Source of the DNA: Prunella strophiata
Lineage: Eukaryota; Chordata; Aves; Passeriformes; Prunellidae
Assembly (NCBI GenBank): GCA_036583965.1
Contig: JAZBQD010000019.1
Location: forward strand, 18,412,085 to 18,476,084
Direction: 5' to 3'
DNA length: 64,000 nucleotides
Part shown: positions 37,196 to 50,900 of the stretch, piece after piece
How positions within the stretch are numbered: position 1 is the first letter of the stretch
Layout: the number at the start of each line of letters is the position of its first letter
Made by a program: the position numbers and the translations under genes
Notes under the pieces: generated by a model
The model's database searches: none
What the model saw: only the letters and a program-made list of their open reading frames with translations
Told to the model about the DNA's origin: nothing

Positions 37196-39886
37196 GTTAT
37201 CTTTGAGCAGTCTACCTACAATCTTTACAACTTAATTGCAGGTGAATTTATAAAGCTATTTAATACAATGATTTTGACATAGTGTCCAAGTTGAATAAAC
37301 ATTATAATTGTGATCAAATGGCCATTAGAAGGAACATTTTAAAGCAGAGATAAAATCTGTAAAGTAGTTTGCAGGAAGTGCAGTTTCCTACTGCTGCATT
37401 ACATGAGGTTTTTTAATCAGAGTGTGTGAGAAAAGCTTTAAGCTATTGCTGTGCTTATCTTTGAATTTTTCAAACTTTTTAGTTTGACATGATGTTATTA
37501 TTCTACACTTTGTAGCAGTGACATTCTTTTGTTCTCTGTAGTGGCTTTCTGATAATTTAGAAACTCTTTTCAATGAATTATGAAAAAAGGATCAACCTTA
37601 AAGCAAACAGCTCTCTAGTCTACTACTTTACTTCATAACAACTTTTAATACATTTAGTGGCATCTTTCTGCTTGAATATAAGCAATGGTTTGTTGTTTGG
37701 TTTTTTTTTTTTTTTTTCCTTATTTTTACTGTGTATGTAGATTTACTAATTGTTACTGTCTCTCTCAAACTTTTGTTTCATCTAACTTGTATTTGAATAG
37801 GGTAAAGATTTCCTATTTTGAGTATTTTTTACAAGTACTTTTTCTTTGTACAGAGAGAACAAATTAGGGTAAATTCTCTTGATCATGAATTTAACAAGCA
37901 GTGAGCATCAAAAACCTTTTCTTCCCATTTCTCTTTTTTGTAGACAAGCCCAAGTTACTCATAACTAGAAAGTGACCTTAAAAAAAAAAAAAAAAAAAAC
38001 AACTGGAGAAAAATGGAAGTTAAATTAAAAAAAAAAGAATTGCAAAAAAAAAAATCATATTTTCCAATATTTTATTGAATATTTTAGCTTTGAACTAAAC
38101 AGGAACTTGGGAGTTTATTTAATGAATAATCTGTAGGAGTAATAGCAAGTGAAAAAGTAACATTGCCAAACACATTATTTTTTCTTTCCTTAAAAGTCCT
38201 TCAGGGATTAAAAAATCTTTTTAAATGTCACTGATATGCTGTCCACAATGAAAACACTGCAGTCAATTTTAAATCTCCTTTCAATATGTGTATTATTGTC
38301 TGTGATATCAAGTAAAAAAGCTGTTGTAAGAGCAAAACCTGTTGGCCATGCTTGTGTTAAGCTTTAATTTTTAAAGGGACTTCTGCTGTAGCATTTTGAT
38401 GTCAAAAACAAGTGAATTGATGCAGATCACCCAGCACAATAGGATCTTTCTATTCCCATACTAAGCTTTGGGAAAATATGAAAAAATTTCTACCTGATGG
38501 TTGATGCATCAAATGAATGCATGTGTAATATTTGGCAGTGACTTGTTTAAGAACCACAGTGCCTTACAGCCTGCTTTATCTGCCTGTCAAAAAGGATTAC
38601 TATTTAGTTCATCAAAGGCCCAGTAACCCTTAATGAATACATATAATGAGTCCTAGGAACTCACAGGAGATCTGAACATCCTTGCATAGAAGAGAAAAAC
38701 GTTATTATGGATGAGACTTTGTGAAGTGCAAGAAGGCTGTGTGCCAGAGCAGGGGATTTGTACCAGGAAACAGACCGACCAGACTGGAAGCCAAAATCAA
38801 CTGTCACTTGATGTTTTTGTGCCTGGACTTCATTTTCAGATACCTGATTCCCTGCTTTACTAGGATTACAGCTCTCTACCATCCTGCCTCAGTCTCAGAC
38901 CTCCTCTACCCTTCAGGTGTCTTCCCCGCTCTAAATGATAGGAGATAGAAGTTGATGACATTCTCCCTCTGGGTTAAAACCCTTATTCCATTGTGTTAGG
39001 CAGAAAATATTCTCTCAAGAAAATTTTTAACCCAATTTCCATAAAAGAATTTCAATGATACTTTATCTAAATCTGTAGTTCCCAGGTCAAGCTGTTCCTG
39101 TTCCACTCCTTCTCCCATCACATGGAATAAAGCTTATTTGCCAAGGACCTATTGTGGCTTCTGTCCTTTGAGAGAGATTTAAGCTTGTGCTCCATTTGCA
39201 ATAAAAAGGGCTGTGTAGAAGTAAAAAGTGCCATCTTTGAAGAAGGATGAGCTATTTCTGCAGTCAGTGAGGGACATTAAAGGATTTCTGTGTGAGGATC
39301 TTCACATAAATTTCTTCTTCTTCACCCAGAGACATGCTCATTTCCAGTGAGTTAGCATTTCATTGTTGTGCAGTTGTTTAATGTTGCTTTCCTTTGACAA
39401 ATGGTACCTTTTCAACTAAATAAAACAAGCTAAAAATGAACTGTGTAACTCATTAGCTAATATCCATGCAAAATCTACAGACCTGTGTATAGAAATAAAT
39501 CTAAAGTAATAGAAAATAACACTGGCAAGCTAAATAAGTGAAGCAGAAATTTACAGCAAGACTTGTTTTGAAGGTGTCAGTTTATCATTACTGATATGCT
39601 ATATAAGTATGTTTATTTAAATTGCTTCTGCTCTATAATTCATTTGACGTGAGAGTCAAATCTTTGGGAGAACAAAGGTCAAATTCTGTCTTCAGAAAAG
39701 TATGTTCAGTTCTTGCTTGTTTAATGAGAGCTGAACTATCAGGGCAGTGTTTCTTCCCTGGTGTTGTCAAAGCAGCTGAAGTCGTAAAGTAATAGAGTCT
39801 CAGTGGAGACTTTGCTCTTCTGAAAATTTCACATAAAATTCATCTGTGATGATTCAGAAACTAAATCAAGCCTATAAAAGATATAT

Positions 39887-39902
39887 GTTTTATATATAAA
39901 AC
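39887..39902. repeat. 16-bp perfect palindrome
   Basis: GTTTTATATATAAAAC is its own reverse complement and sits in an AT-rich stretch (39870-39950) with several further TATATA runs. It could extrude as a cruciform; chance is likely in such composition. Confidence 0.6.
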
Positions 39903-42900
39903 AATAATCAAATATATATTTACATTAAAAATACATATTTTAAAGCAGGCAGACTTACTCTTATATTTTTGGTTATTTGTTTTGCATAGTGGGCCACAAG
40001 GATATTTTCAATATTACTGAACTGTGTGACTATATTGGATTTTATAAACATAAGCAAGGGCTCAGCCTTCAAACTAGAAAATAATCATAATAGGTTGAGC
40101 TATAAAAAAACAGGATAGTAAAATTTTTCACCATAACACCCTTTTTTTTTTTTTTTTGAACTGTTGAACTTAGGACTGAAAATATCTCTGTCAGAACAGG
40201 TAGAATTGTATTTGGGTGAGAGAAAATACTTTTAAGATCTTTGGGAAACTCTTTTGTTTACCATGGACAGTAGTGTCCAAAGTATCATTTGACAGTACAT
40301 GTAATGTTGGTGGATTTTCTCCTGCATAAATTGTATGACTGGAAGAAACCTTTCAGTGTGAAGTTAGCAAACACTCAGTGAGACCACATCAGTCTTGAAG
40401 ATTATTATTCTGAGCAGAGACACCCTCACCAAGTGCCCTCAAGTCCTGCACAGCTCCTTTGTGACAATCTCTCAGCAGGACTTTGTATTCTTCATCCCAA
40501 GGCAGCAAGCAGGAGGCTTGGATTGCCTTCACTGTCTCATTCTGCCAGAATTGTCATGGGGCAAGAAGTTCCTTCCACACTCTGAGCAACCTACTGCTGG
40601 CAATAGATGCTTAAGAGAGGAAACTGCTTTTTGGCATGAAGAGACAGAAAGGTGAGGATGGGGGAGCCAGGAATGTGTTGACATGGGCAGAACTAGTTTG
40701 GACATTGAGGCTGGTATGTTGGGAAGCAATGGATAGCTAGCAAGGTCTGCTGGGGTAAAAGATGAGAGGGGAAAGGGGAGAAACACTGGAACAAATGAGT
40801 TTCCCTTTGTCTTCTCAGAAATAATTGTAAAACATAGAGATTTTATCAATTTGTTGTGGCTATGGTCTTAAAAAAACAGGAAGTGTCACAGATCTTTCCT
40901 GCTTGAGTGATCATGAGACAACCATTTCTTGGAGGAAAAAAGTATGTAGTAGTTTTAGAGTTGTTTTACTGTAGGCCTTCCTATGATTTCAGGTGAATTT
41001 TCTAGGTTAATACATTATTCTAATGAGAGATTGAGACTCTAAAATTGATAAAATCTTTTTCTCCCTTTTCAATTTTTTTTTTTTTTTAAAGGACAGCCAT
41101 CTTCCTAATCCCTTTATAAAGAAGTTGTATGTCAAAGGCTGACAATTTTACCAATGAAGAGCATCTGCTTTAAGTCCCCTCACATCAGTCATTCGAGGAT
41201 ATTTCAAAAACAATTCCCTAATCTTTAAGACCTCTTTTCAAATCAAAACATCAATTTTTGGGCATTTATAACTGTACAGATCCTTATAAGATGAAGATCT
41301 TCTGCCACCTTATTCATTAGTGCATCTTCATGACCATTTGTACCAGGCAGAAAATCATAATTTTGCTGACTTTAGTGTTGTGAACATGGTAAGAGTTTGC
41401 CATCTGGAGTTTATAGATTTACTCAGATAAGGAAAAAATATTTCAAATCTGCCAATTGCTCTGAAATGTTAAATAAAGGGAAAAAAAAAAAAAAAACCTA
41501 AAAAAAAAGAAACCCAGGCAGGCATTTGCTGAGTAAATAATACCATGCTGAACCAGTAATTTTGGATAACTTATTTTTCATTTGAACTTTCAGTATATTT
41601 TTTTTGTGTAATAGGTAGGGCTAAAACTAGTAATTACTATAAACAGGACATATTTTTTATTGAAACTTGGATTTTTCAGCAATTTCAGGACTCCAGGCAA
41701 CTGTAGTTTGCAATAATAAAGTAAGAACATAGCTTTTTAAAGGGTTATATTATTCAAAATTTAACCTCATCTTCAAATCCATTTCCACCAAAAAAGAAAT
41801 TATTTGTGCATTTTAAGGTTCAAACATATTCTTCCCTTACCCTTGTTCATGGTAATTCCCTGTCTGACTAAAGCAATCTAGATAAAGGCAGAAGTGATTT
41901 AGAATTTATTGAGTTTTTAAAGCAATGATATGACAAGTTAATAATTGAGGATTTTTAATCACAATTGTATTGTGAATCAAAAAATAAAACTGATATTTTA
42001 TATGTTTTATTTTTTCTTTAGGTTTGCTATTAGTCTCAGACTAGCCATAGGAATCTCAACATATCTCCTGTGCTCATTCACAACAAGGGAAAGAAAGGGA
42101 TGTCAACCAAATTCCTGGAAGAAAAGGCAAGATTGCAATAAAACATTAAATGGAAAAAAGAAATAAAAGAATAGTAAGGCATGGTGTCCAACAAACATTT
42201 ATGATTCATTCACCAGCAATATTATATTTCTTTCAGGTTTGATGGCTTCTAATTCTGAAAGCAATTTGTACTTCAAATTTTTCTGTTTCATTCTCCACAA
42301 GGAATGAGAAGTGTGGTGCCAACCTGTAGCTTCATCACTTCAGCTCCTGAAAAACAGTCAGGCATTTAAGAAAATTTTTACTCCCATAAAATATGGCCAT
42401 ATTCCCTTCATCAGGTGTCAATGACCACCTAAATATTAACAGTTAATTAATTCAAGTCACTTCTCACTTCTACACATATAGATGGCATGGCATTTATAGA
42501 GGATTGTAAAAGTAGGAAGGCAGATGAAGTCTGAAAGCTCATAAACAGCCCTTTTGGAGAAACTTCATAAGTTCAATGGATGTTCTCAAATGTTGAATTA
42601 AAAAATGGCATTAGTAAGGAGAGAGAGAGTAATTTGTTAAAAAATGCATGTCCCTTTTGCTTTCCCTTGACATTTATAACATACAAAGTAATTGAAACCA
42701 CAGTCGGGGTACTTGGGGTAGCTCCATAAACAGCAGCAGTTCAGCAGGTGGTAACAGCAGTAATTTGGAAATGAACAAAACTGACCTCTTCACTTTTTAT
42801 TTTTAAAGGCGGGATTTTATTTTAATTTGTTTCAGAAAACTTCAAAGAGACTGTAAAAAAAGCCTTTATATACTTTGTGAAATATAAAATTAATTCTCTT

Positions 42901-45781
42901 ATCACCCAGATGCAGCCTTGATACGAGAGCAATGAATGCTTTAGAAATACAAAGAGATTAAATTTTCTTTATGTTTCTAATCAGAGACACTTCATTTAGG
43001 TAGCTTACATCCACAGTGTTGGATTTGCAAAAAACAAACAGCTTATGTATTCAGAAAGATCTTATAAAAACAAAACCCAAATGAGGTTTTATTTTGACTC
43101 AGAAATGTAGGAGGTCTCAATCTCAAATATTATATATCTCAGCAAACACCAGCAGCTCATTTTACCTCATTTTACAGCACACACAGCTTCACTTAGGTGC
43201 ATGAAGCACTTTTTGAGACATAACAGAAATATATCAGCAGAAGGTAGGAGTACAGATTTTCTTCAATTCTGTAAAAGTAAAGCAGACATTTGTGAAAAAA
43301 TTTCTTTAACACCAAAAAAAATCTAGTATTATCTTGGAAAGTTAAAGCTGTAATTTTTAGTCTGAATCATAGTCTTGGTTTATTTGACATCTTTATAGCA
43401 CAAATCACTCTGAATACCTCTCCATAAATTCTGTGTCATTCAGCAAGTCATAAGAAATTTGTTATTACCACCATATAAGAGATTCAAAGACCAAACACAA
43501 GGAAGTCAGGAGACCATTTGTTCACGAAGACTGAGAACAATATGACCAGTTGAAAGACTGCTCAAAATTTTTTAATCCCTACCTGCTTTGCTCTAAACCT
43601 AGATGTCAAACATTGCTGTAAATCTACATCCATGCAGCATTCATATGTTAACTCCACTTATATTTGGTAAGAAGTAACTTAATATTTAGATATAGTGGTC
43701 TTGCCAATAATTTCAAATAGGTTTATTTGGTTGAATGTTGCTTAGGTCTTTTTTTTTTATTTATTTATTTTTAATTTTTTATGGTCACTGCCATTAGTGT
43801 ACTACCAAAGTATTTTTTTCCTGTTATAATTTTTTTGGTTTGGTTTGGTTTTTTGGGACTATTTTCTCTTCTGATATTATCTGTATTTACAGTGATTTTT
43901 TTCTCTCTTCTCCCAGAAGAAAACAATGTTTATCACTGATACCAATAATAAATCTATATATGGGCATATAATCATCTGGTTTTGACATTTCTGCTTCTGG
44001 ATGTTTGTGATCCAATTGTCCTGGATTGAGATATATGTCCTAAATTAATTGAACATAAAGTGAACAACAGTCTACACTTCTTCCCAGTTTTGGTATTTCT
44101 ATTTACATGGTTAATTTGCAGCTGCAATTGTAAGCTCTTGCTGTAATGTAATTTAGTCATTGTAATTGCTTCTTCAGAAATCAATGTTTCTGCCATGATA
44201 AATAATCAAACCCTAACAAAGGCGATAAAAGTCCAGGGCATTTCCTCAGGTTACAGGTTTCTCAGGTGAATATTACCCTCTCGCTGTGTTTGCCTCAAAA
44301 TTTGTCATGAGTGATAGAATAAGTGAATTTCAATGAGATTTAGCTCTAGAAGTGTGAGGGAGGGGAGAATATTACCAAATGTTTTACAACAACATATGTT
44401 CGCTACTAATGGTGTTACTCAAAATCATAAATAATGAAAGAAATTGATACCATGAGTGCAGTTTGTCTAGCATGTCTCAATTATACAAGCATGGGGTATA
44501 TATCAAGTTTATAGCATTGTGTAAATCTTTATTAAACACTATAAAAGGTTTACACTTCTGTAACAATATGCAAATAGACCATTTAATTTACTTACAGACC
44601 TATCAAAATAAAGTCCCCATAGGATATCTAGGCAGCAATAAACAAAATCCTTTCAGGAGTTTGCTGCTGACCTTTTTATAACTGCTAAGCTTCCAGGTAC
44701 TGCAGGGAATACAAAACTTGCTGCTGTAGCTTCTCTACAGCAGCAGAAAAGGACAGCTGATGTTTTGGAGTACTGTGTCCTTTCTTACAGTATGGGTTAA
44801 TTCATGATGGACATATTGTAGATGTGAACATATTTTTCTGAACTAGCAAGTGGGATAGGAGTTTTTCTAACAAAGCATCAGGCTCTGAAGGTGCAGATTG
44901 CTCTCCAAATCTCGCACTACAGTGTCATAAGTTCAGTTGAAGCTGAATTTCATAGATTATTCCCTCTTTGTTTAGTGAATCAACTGATAAAATAACTTTT
45001 CATCCTCACAAGGAGCTTAGGGCAGTTAAACACCTACTTTGAGATCTGCCACAGTATATTATCTGCCTTCCTTCTGACAGGGGATTGAAAAACCAAACAA
45101 GAACTGAATTCAAGAAAAACTATGGTGCTTTCATCAGAAAACTAATTAATGTTTTGCTGAAAAATAAAATCAGGGCAGCATCAGAAAGACTGTGCCAATA
45201 ATTTGCAATGCATTTGTATTTTATCCAATGACTGTTAATAAATTTCATTTTCAGAGAAGCATCCTAACCCAAAGTACATATAGACATTACAGTTTCCTCT
45301 GCCTATATTTTAGACTGGCTCAATTAAATATTTGCACTGGTTTTAAGGAATGCTATGAAGAAGACAGACTACAGACACCTGCTAGTCAACACTGGCTGTG
45401 GCTGGCTGTAGAGAAGATAAGTACAAAGTGAGAAGAGTGCATGCATATGAATTTCAAATAGGAGCATCTTGGATCCTGAGAGAGCAGTTAATCTGAACCG
45501 CTCGTTTCTAGACTGAGCACTGTTTCCTCCAGGCAAGCTGTTGTGAAATAGAAATTGAAAAGCTGAAGGCCAGGATAGTGTTTGGTGTTGTGAGTCTTGT
45601 GAAGAGTGTGACACTTTTGAGAAACTCTGATTCAGGTGCCTAAATCCCAAAGAGAAATGGGATTTAAAACTGTTTCCTCATGTCAGTTAAATGTTTTCTT
45701 GATCTAGTTAGTGTATTGGACAGCACTGTATGTTTTTTTTTCTGGGGTACCTCAGAAATACCTGTGTTTCACCTGTGTTAA

Positions 45782-45854
45782 TATTATTCTTATTATTAAT
45801 TGTGCACTATTACTATTAGTAGTATTATTAGTATTATTAATAATAATAATATAA
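45782..45854. repeat. Imperfect (ATT)n / (TAA)n array
   Basis: ATT-type trinucleotides with scattered changes (ACT, AGT) run for about 70 bp, ending in five clean TAA units. This is an old, degenerating microsatellite. Confidence 0.75.
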
Positions 45855-47492
45855 TGCAACTCTAGTTAAGAATGACTTAACTGAAACAAATCTCCACTGC
45901 AATCATCCTTATTATCATGAATCAAAACTAAACAACATCATCCATGTCAGGTGTCTCAAGATGACAATTACTCTAGGGATGTGTAGTAGTGCTGGCCTAA
46001 TGCTTTGAGTCAAATAGAGGTCCAAATTCTAAAGTGATTCCAGAATTGGTTCATAAAGCACTTCAAGATGGAAGTGCTACAGAAATGGATAGGATTATAT
46101 CTACTGCCATTGAACTAGTAAATTCTGTTCCATTTATTAATGTATTTATGGCTATAATTTTAATGCAGTTTCCCTCAATTATCCTATTCACTGTGATAGA
46201 AATGTTTGTGGAAATAGATAGCAGACTGAAAAGTATTGCATTATGTATTAATTAACATTAAAAAGTCTACCCCCAGACTTTTAAAGAACATATAAAAAAG
46301 CAATTTTTTTAATGGATAACTTTGCTTTCTCCTCTAAATATATCTAGGAACTATTATACCTTTGTTATTTACAATCCACTGGTAATACATAATTTATGCA
46401 ACAGCATTTATTTTACCACTACTCGTAGCACATTGTTTCTCCTTAGCTGTACACAGCTCCATTTTGCATTTCAGGTTCTATGTCTTAATTTTAAATCATT
46501 CATGGCCTTTTTTACTCATGTGTGTTAGCCTGTGGTTTTGAGTGCATATGTGTACATACAACAACATGAAGAAGTTTTTCAGTTTTTTTTTCATTGGCTG
46601 TGAGAAATAACTTTTGGCCTCTGTGCAATACAGACATTTTATTTTCTTTAAGTGCTCTTAAAGCAGACTTGTAAACAACTCTGGAACAAAGGTTTATTGT
46701 GGGATAAGAATGGTAATAATGTTTTACATTTAGATGAGATTTGTCAAAGCTTATCACAAGTTACTATTTCTAAGATTAGTGATGAATTACAGCTCCCTCT
46801 GAGCTGCGTGCTTAAGGAAGATGGTTGGCAAGCAGTAGAGACTCGTGTCAAAATATCACATATATAAATAATTTTGTGTTTTCTTTTTTAATTACTTCTA
46901 TTGTATAGACTTTGTGTATTTTTTTTCTTTTCATTATTACTCAGATACTGATGGATAGATGCTGGACTAACACTTCTCTGTTTCCTGTCATTAAAAAACT
47001 TTTAATTCTTCTTCCAGCTGCAACAATTTAAAATCCAAAGGACTGCCTGTTGAAATATTCCTTTTCTTTAAAAAGATTTACAGACTAAATAGGGTTAATA
47101 CATAATGAGAAAGCAAATATCATAAAGGGAAGACAGTACTGTAATTTGAAAAATTTCGAAAAGCTAGAAATTAACAAATTTTTTCATTCCAAAACTTAGT
47201 CCATATGTTTATGATTGTTTCCTTTTATGTTTGTTCATGAAGATTGTCCTACAGGAATACTTTGTATAATTGCATTATGATGATCTTGAATGTATGCTAT
47301 GAAACTTACGATTGAGTCATGAGTTTTTTTCCTAAAAAATATTCCTTTTCCTTTTAAGTGAGTTGCTTTGATGAACAGGAAAAAACCCTACCAACCAACC
47401 AACCAACTAAAAAAAATCCTCCCCCCAAAAAGATGTGCTTTCAAAATAAGTTCAGATTAGATTTGAGATACCAATGAAATCCTGAGATGATA

Positions 47493-47960
47493 TCACATTT
47501 TCACAAGCGTCAGCTGGGTTGGAAAAGACTCCTGAGGTCATGAAGCCCAACCTATGACTGAACACCACTGTACCAAATAGACCCTGGTACTGACTGCCAT
47601 GTCCAGTCTTAAACACCTCCAGTGACTGCACCAGCTCCCTGGGCAGCCCATTCCAATGTCCAGTCACCATTTCTGTGAAGAAATTTCTTCTCATGTACAA
47701 TCTAAACCTCTCCTGGCACAATATAAGACTGTGTTCTCCTGCCCCATTTCTAGTTACCTGGGAGAAGAGAGTGATAAGGTCCTCCCCTGAGCCTCCTTTT
47801 CTCCAGAGTAAACACTCCCAGCTCCCTCAGCTGCTCCTCCCAGAACTTGTGCTCCAGACCCTTCACGAGCTTTGTTGCCTTTCTCTGGACACACTCCAGC
47901 ACCTGAATATCTTCCTGAATTGAGGGGTCCAGAACTGGCCACAGTACTTGAGATGCATAT
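47493..47960 (-). mobile_element. CR1 LINE 3' end with ORF2 C-terminal coding, minus strand
   Basis: On the plus strand the antisense CR1 order is plain: GGTTGGAAAAGACTCCTGAG, CCATGTCCAGTCTTAAACAC, CCCTGGGCAGCCCATTCCAA, TCTGTGAAGAAATTTCTTCT, AGCCTCCTTTTCTCCAGAGT, TGTGCTCCAGACCCTTCACG and CACAGTACTTGAGATG. On the minus strand the ORF at 47750-48007 keeps readable reverse-transcriptase C-terminal sequence ([15 protein letters not shown] and [16 protein letters not shown]). Between TAGTTACCTGGGAGAAGAGA and GTGATAAGG (about 47765-47780) the sequence seems several tens of bases shorter than CR1 elements I recall. The insertion is 5'-truncated. Confidence 0.88.
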
Positions 47961-50900
47961 GGGTGTGTCTGTATGCATTTGAGACCTGCAAGCTGGGCTA
48001 AGACCAATGAATTATATATTTAATTCTTTTGAAGGGTATGGGTTAGTGAAGAAAACACCAGAAGTAAACAATGGGGTTTGATACAGTTGCCCACTCCCAC
48101 CAATGAGCACATTTCCTTCCAGAACATTCAGCTTATTCTCTAAACTTAGACAGTGGTAAGATCATCTGGAATGCAGAAGCAATAAAGAAATTGGTTGTGT
48201 TTAATGGGATGTAGCTGAAATTTGGACACTTAAACATGGATTTTAATTATTCTTCACTCCAATTCAGTCTTAACCTAGCAGCTGCTAACTTGTAGAGTCT
48301 TCACATTTATCTCAGCAAATGTAGGTATTTTTGTCTGTATTTTGTCTAGGCTTGCTACAGAGTCCATTGAAATTAAAGAAAAAAATACTTCTAGGTCACA
48401 TTTTTCTGTTGTAAGCCTGGTGTTTAAAATAGATCAGATGATTCACACTCCAGGCAGGTCCATTTCTTTTAATTAATTATAAAAGGAGCCTAAATGTCTA
48501 ATGTTATGGAAATGGAGTCTGTGCCTCAGGTTCTTGGAGTGGTGGTACCATGCAGACACCACTCAGCAGGTTCTGGGATAGTTCCTTTGTCTACCAAAGC
48601 AGATTCTAACTGCTTTGAAAACCAAGGAATCATATTATTGTAATCTCCTGACTGGACTCTTACTTGCTGCTCTTCCCACATTTGGAGCTAATGTTTGTCC
48701 TTGGCTTGGTCCCCACCTGTAACTGAAGTGCTGTTAGGGAAATAACCACCAATTTTCACTTGCAGGTTCTCCAGCTGTTGGATGAAATTCTGCCATTCAT
48801 CCTGGACTGATTTTGGCTTCTGGCTTGCAGGTTCATATCAGTGTAGGCTTTCAGGCTTCTTTCACAGGAACCTTAGACACAGACATGCCAGATTCCCTTC
48901 TCCACTGCTGGCCACAAAACACTGCCTAAAGAATTTATAGCAGTCCAGCACATATGAGCATGTCCTGCACCTCTCTTATAATTACACATTTGCTCCTGGA
49001 ATTGATCAAATATCTCTGAATTACAAAATCTCACAAGCAAAGATATCTACAAGCTGTGTCCCAGCTGTTATTTGCCTCCAACTCCATAAGCCTCTTCAGA
49101 ACCTATAAGGACATTACTTAGTTTTGGAAGTGATGAAAATTTATAAAATAGAACTATTTAAAACAAAACTTTTAGAATTCTATGAGTCAATATTTTCCTC
49201 TTGATGGACTTGTGGTGAGGGGCTTACTTTTCAAGCACAGTAACTCATTCACCTTCACATTCATGTTTGTGGAAGAAATAAAGTCTGAATTGTATTTTCC
49301 ATTCTTTGAGATGCTAATTATTTTCTTCAGTACTTTGGTGATGAAATTTGGACTATGGCAGACTACTATCTGAAACTGCATTTCAAGGAAAATTCAAACT
49401 AGGGCAAAAGACAAAACACATGCTTATTTTTAAATGCATTAATTTTAAATCTTCATAAGTATAAGTAGTTTCTCTTAGTACAAAACTTCAAGGCATAATT
49501 TACTCTACTGTGATTTTCTTTTTCCTGAAGGAAAATAGTTTTACCCTAATTTATCAAACTGTTTATTCAAATGCTAATACAAAAGATATTTCCATATAAA
49601 ACATTAGAGTCTAATAATAGTGGTGCACACCTGAGTAATATAGAAGGATTTAGGTTTGCTTACCCAAAGCTCGGGTGGCAATTGAACAACATATGTTAAT
49701 GTGTAACATGACTTTAACAATGTGCTCAGACTTGGCAAAAAGAATAGACATAGTACTAAGATGTATCAGGATAAATTTTAAAAAGCCTCATTGCAAAAAG
49801 AATCCACCAGTTGATGCAGTAACTGCAGAGGTACAGAGTGAGATGAACTACAGAATCCAGGAAGTTAACAGATGCATTTTTATATAAAGGATGAGAACAG
49901 TTTCCCCTGGAAAAATCCATGAGAGAGTACAGTCATCTTTCTTAAATGCTTATGAAATAACAACTGAAAAAACAACAATAGTTCCTGCAAAATGCTTTTT
50001 TTTTTTTATTTTTAATAATATTTGGGTTTAATAAATTAATACTTGTCAGATTTTTCTAAGAGATTTAGGTGTCTAATAATAAAATCTATGACTTACAAAT
50101 CCTGCCAGTTTTGAAGCAAATCATTATGAGATGGAGCAACAATTCTTTTTTAGAACAAATAGTTAAATCTACCTTTAGTTGTCTGAATTTTTCTGATTTT
50201 ATTAATCACTGCTTCTTTGCTCTCTTGCTGAAAGTAAATTTTCATTGCCAAGAAGTTCTATTTTGTAATTATTTTTGAGAATTTATACACATTTAGTTGT
50301 TACACTTTTAGTCCACAGAATAATTTTGTAACTCCTGCATTTGCACTTCCACTTTTAAATACCTGATAAAAAACACCGACACGAATACTCTTCTGAACAT
50401 GTCAGTTGTGATTAATTCACCACCTCCTTGCTTTTCTCTATGAGAATTTCAGATGCTATTTGGCCATAGCACCTTTTCACTTTGAGCAGATTTTCCATTA
50501 CTGCCTGCATAGTCTTTTGGCATCAGAGCTTTTCAGACCACCTTTATGTAGGACTAGAGAATGGGGCAGTGACAGGAATCCCTTTTTAGAGACTCACAGC
50601 TTTGCCATTCCAGTAACCCCAGGCTCCTCAGTGCTATGCCTGCCTCTCTAGTGTAAGCTAGTCCCTCACTGTTATTTGCAATTCCTCTTGCCTCTTATAT
50701 ATTTTTCTTTTTTTTTTTTTTTTTTTAGCAGAAATTTCATATTTATTCCTAGATCCTGGATAAAGAAAAAATTATTGAGTAGTGTCAGATTGAATATCAG
50801 CTACTCTGACAACATTCTCTTTTAGTGATGAGTCTTCACTGACAGCTACTTTTAGAGATCCATCAATTTTTATTCTGTTTGGCATATGCTTTATTTTGAT

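Larger units (their letters stand above)
37196..47492. other. Long AT-rich noncoding stretch with homopolymer tracts
   Basis: I find no gene. Homopolymer tracts: T at 37701-37717, A at 37981-37999, T at 40142-40157, T at 41073-41087, A at 41481-41496. T-rich sequence occurs at 43749-43780 and a (GTTTG)n-like run at 43831-43856. A (CCAA)n run is at 47391-47407. A good 3' splice site at 42005-42021 is followed by AATAAA near 42137. Frames of up to 106 codons (40529-40849 minus) lack motifs. The 40.4-40.8 kb part is somewhat GC-richer but unclassified. Confidence 0.5.

Noticed and set aside
39060..39180. Possible LTR end with AATAAAGC
   Set aside because: No TG...CA boundaries, TATA box or matching family landmarks were found.
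47675..47923. 82-codon plus-strand ORF
   Set aside because: Antisense reading of the minus-strand CR1; the coding sense is on the other strand.
48119..48156. Possible 33-nt exon with TTCCTTCCAG acceptor and GTGGTAAGA donor
   Set aside because: Weaker splice signals than at 12.1 kb and a short pyrimidine tract; consistent with chance.
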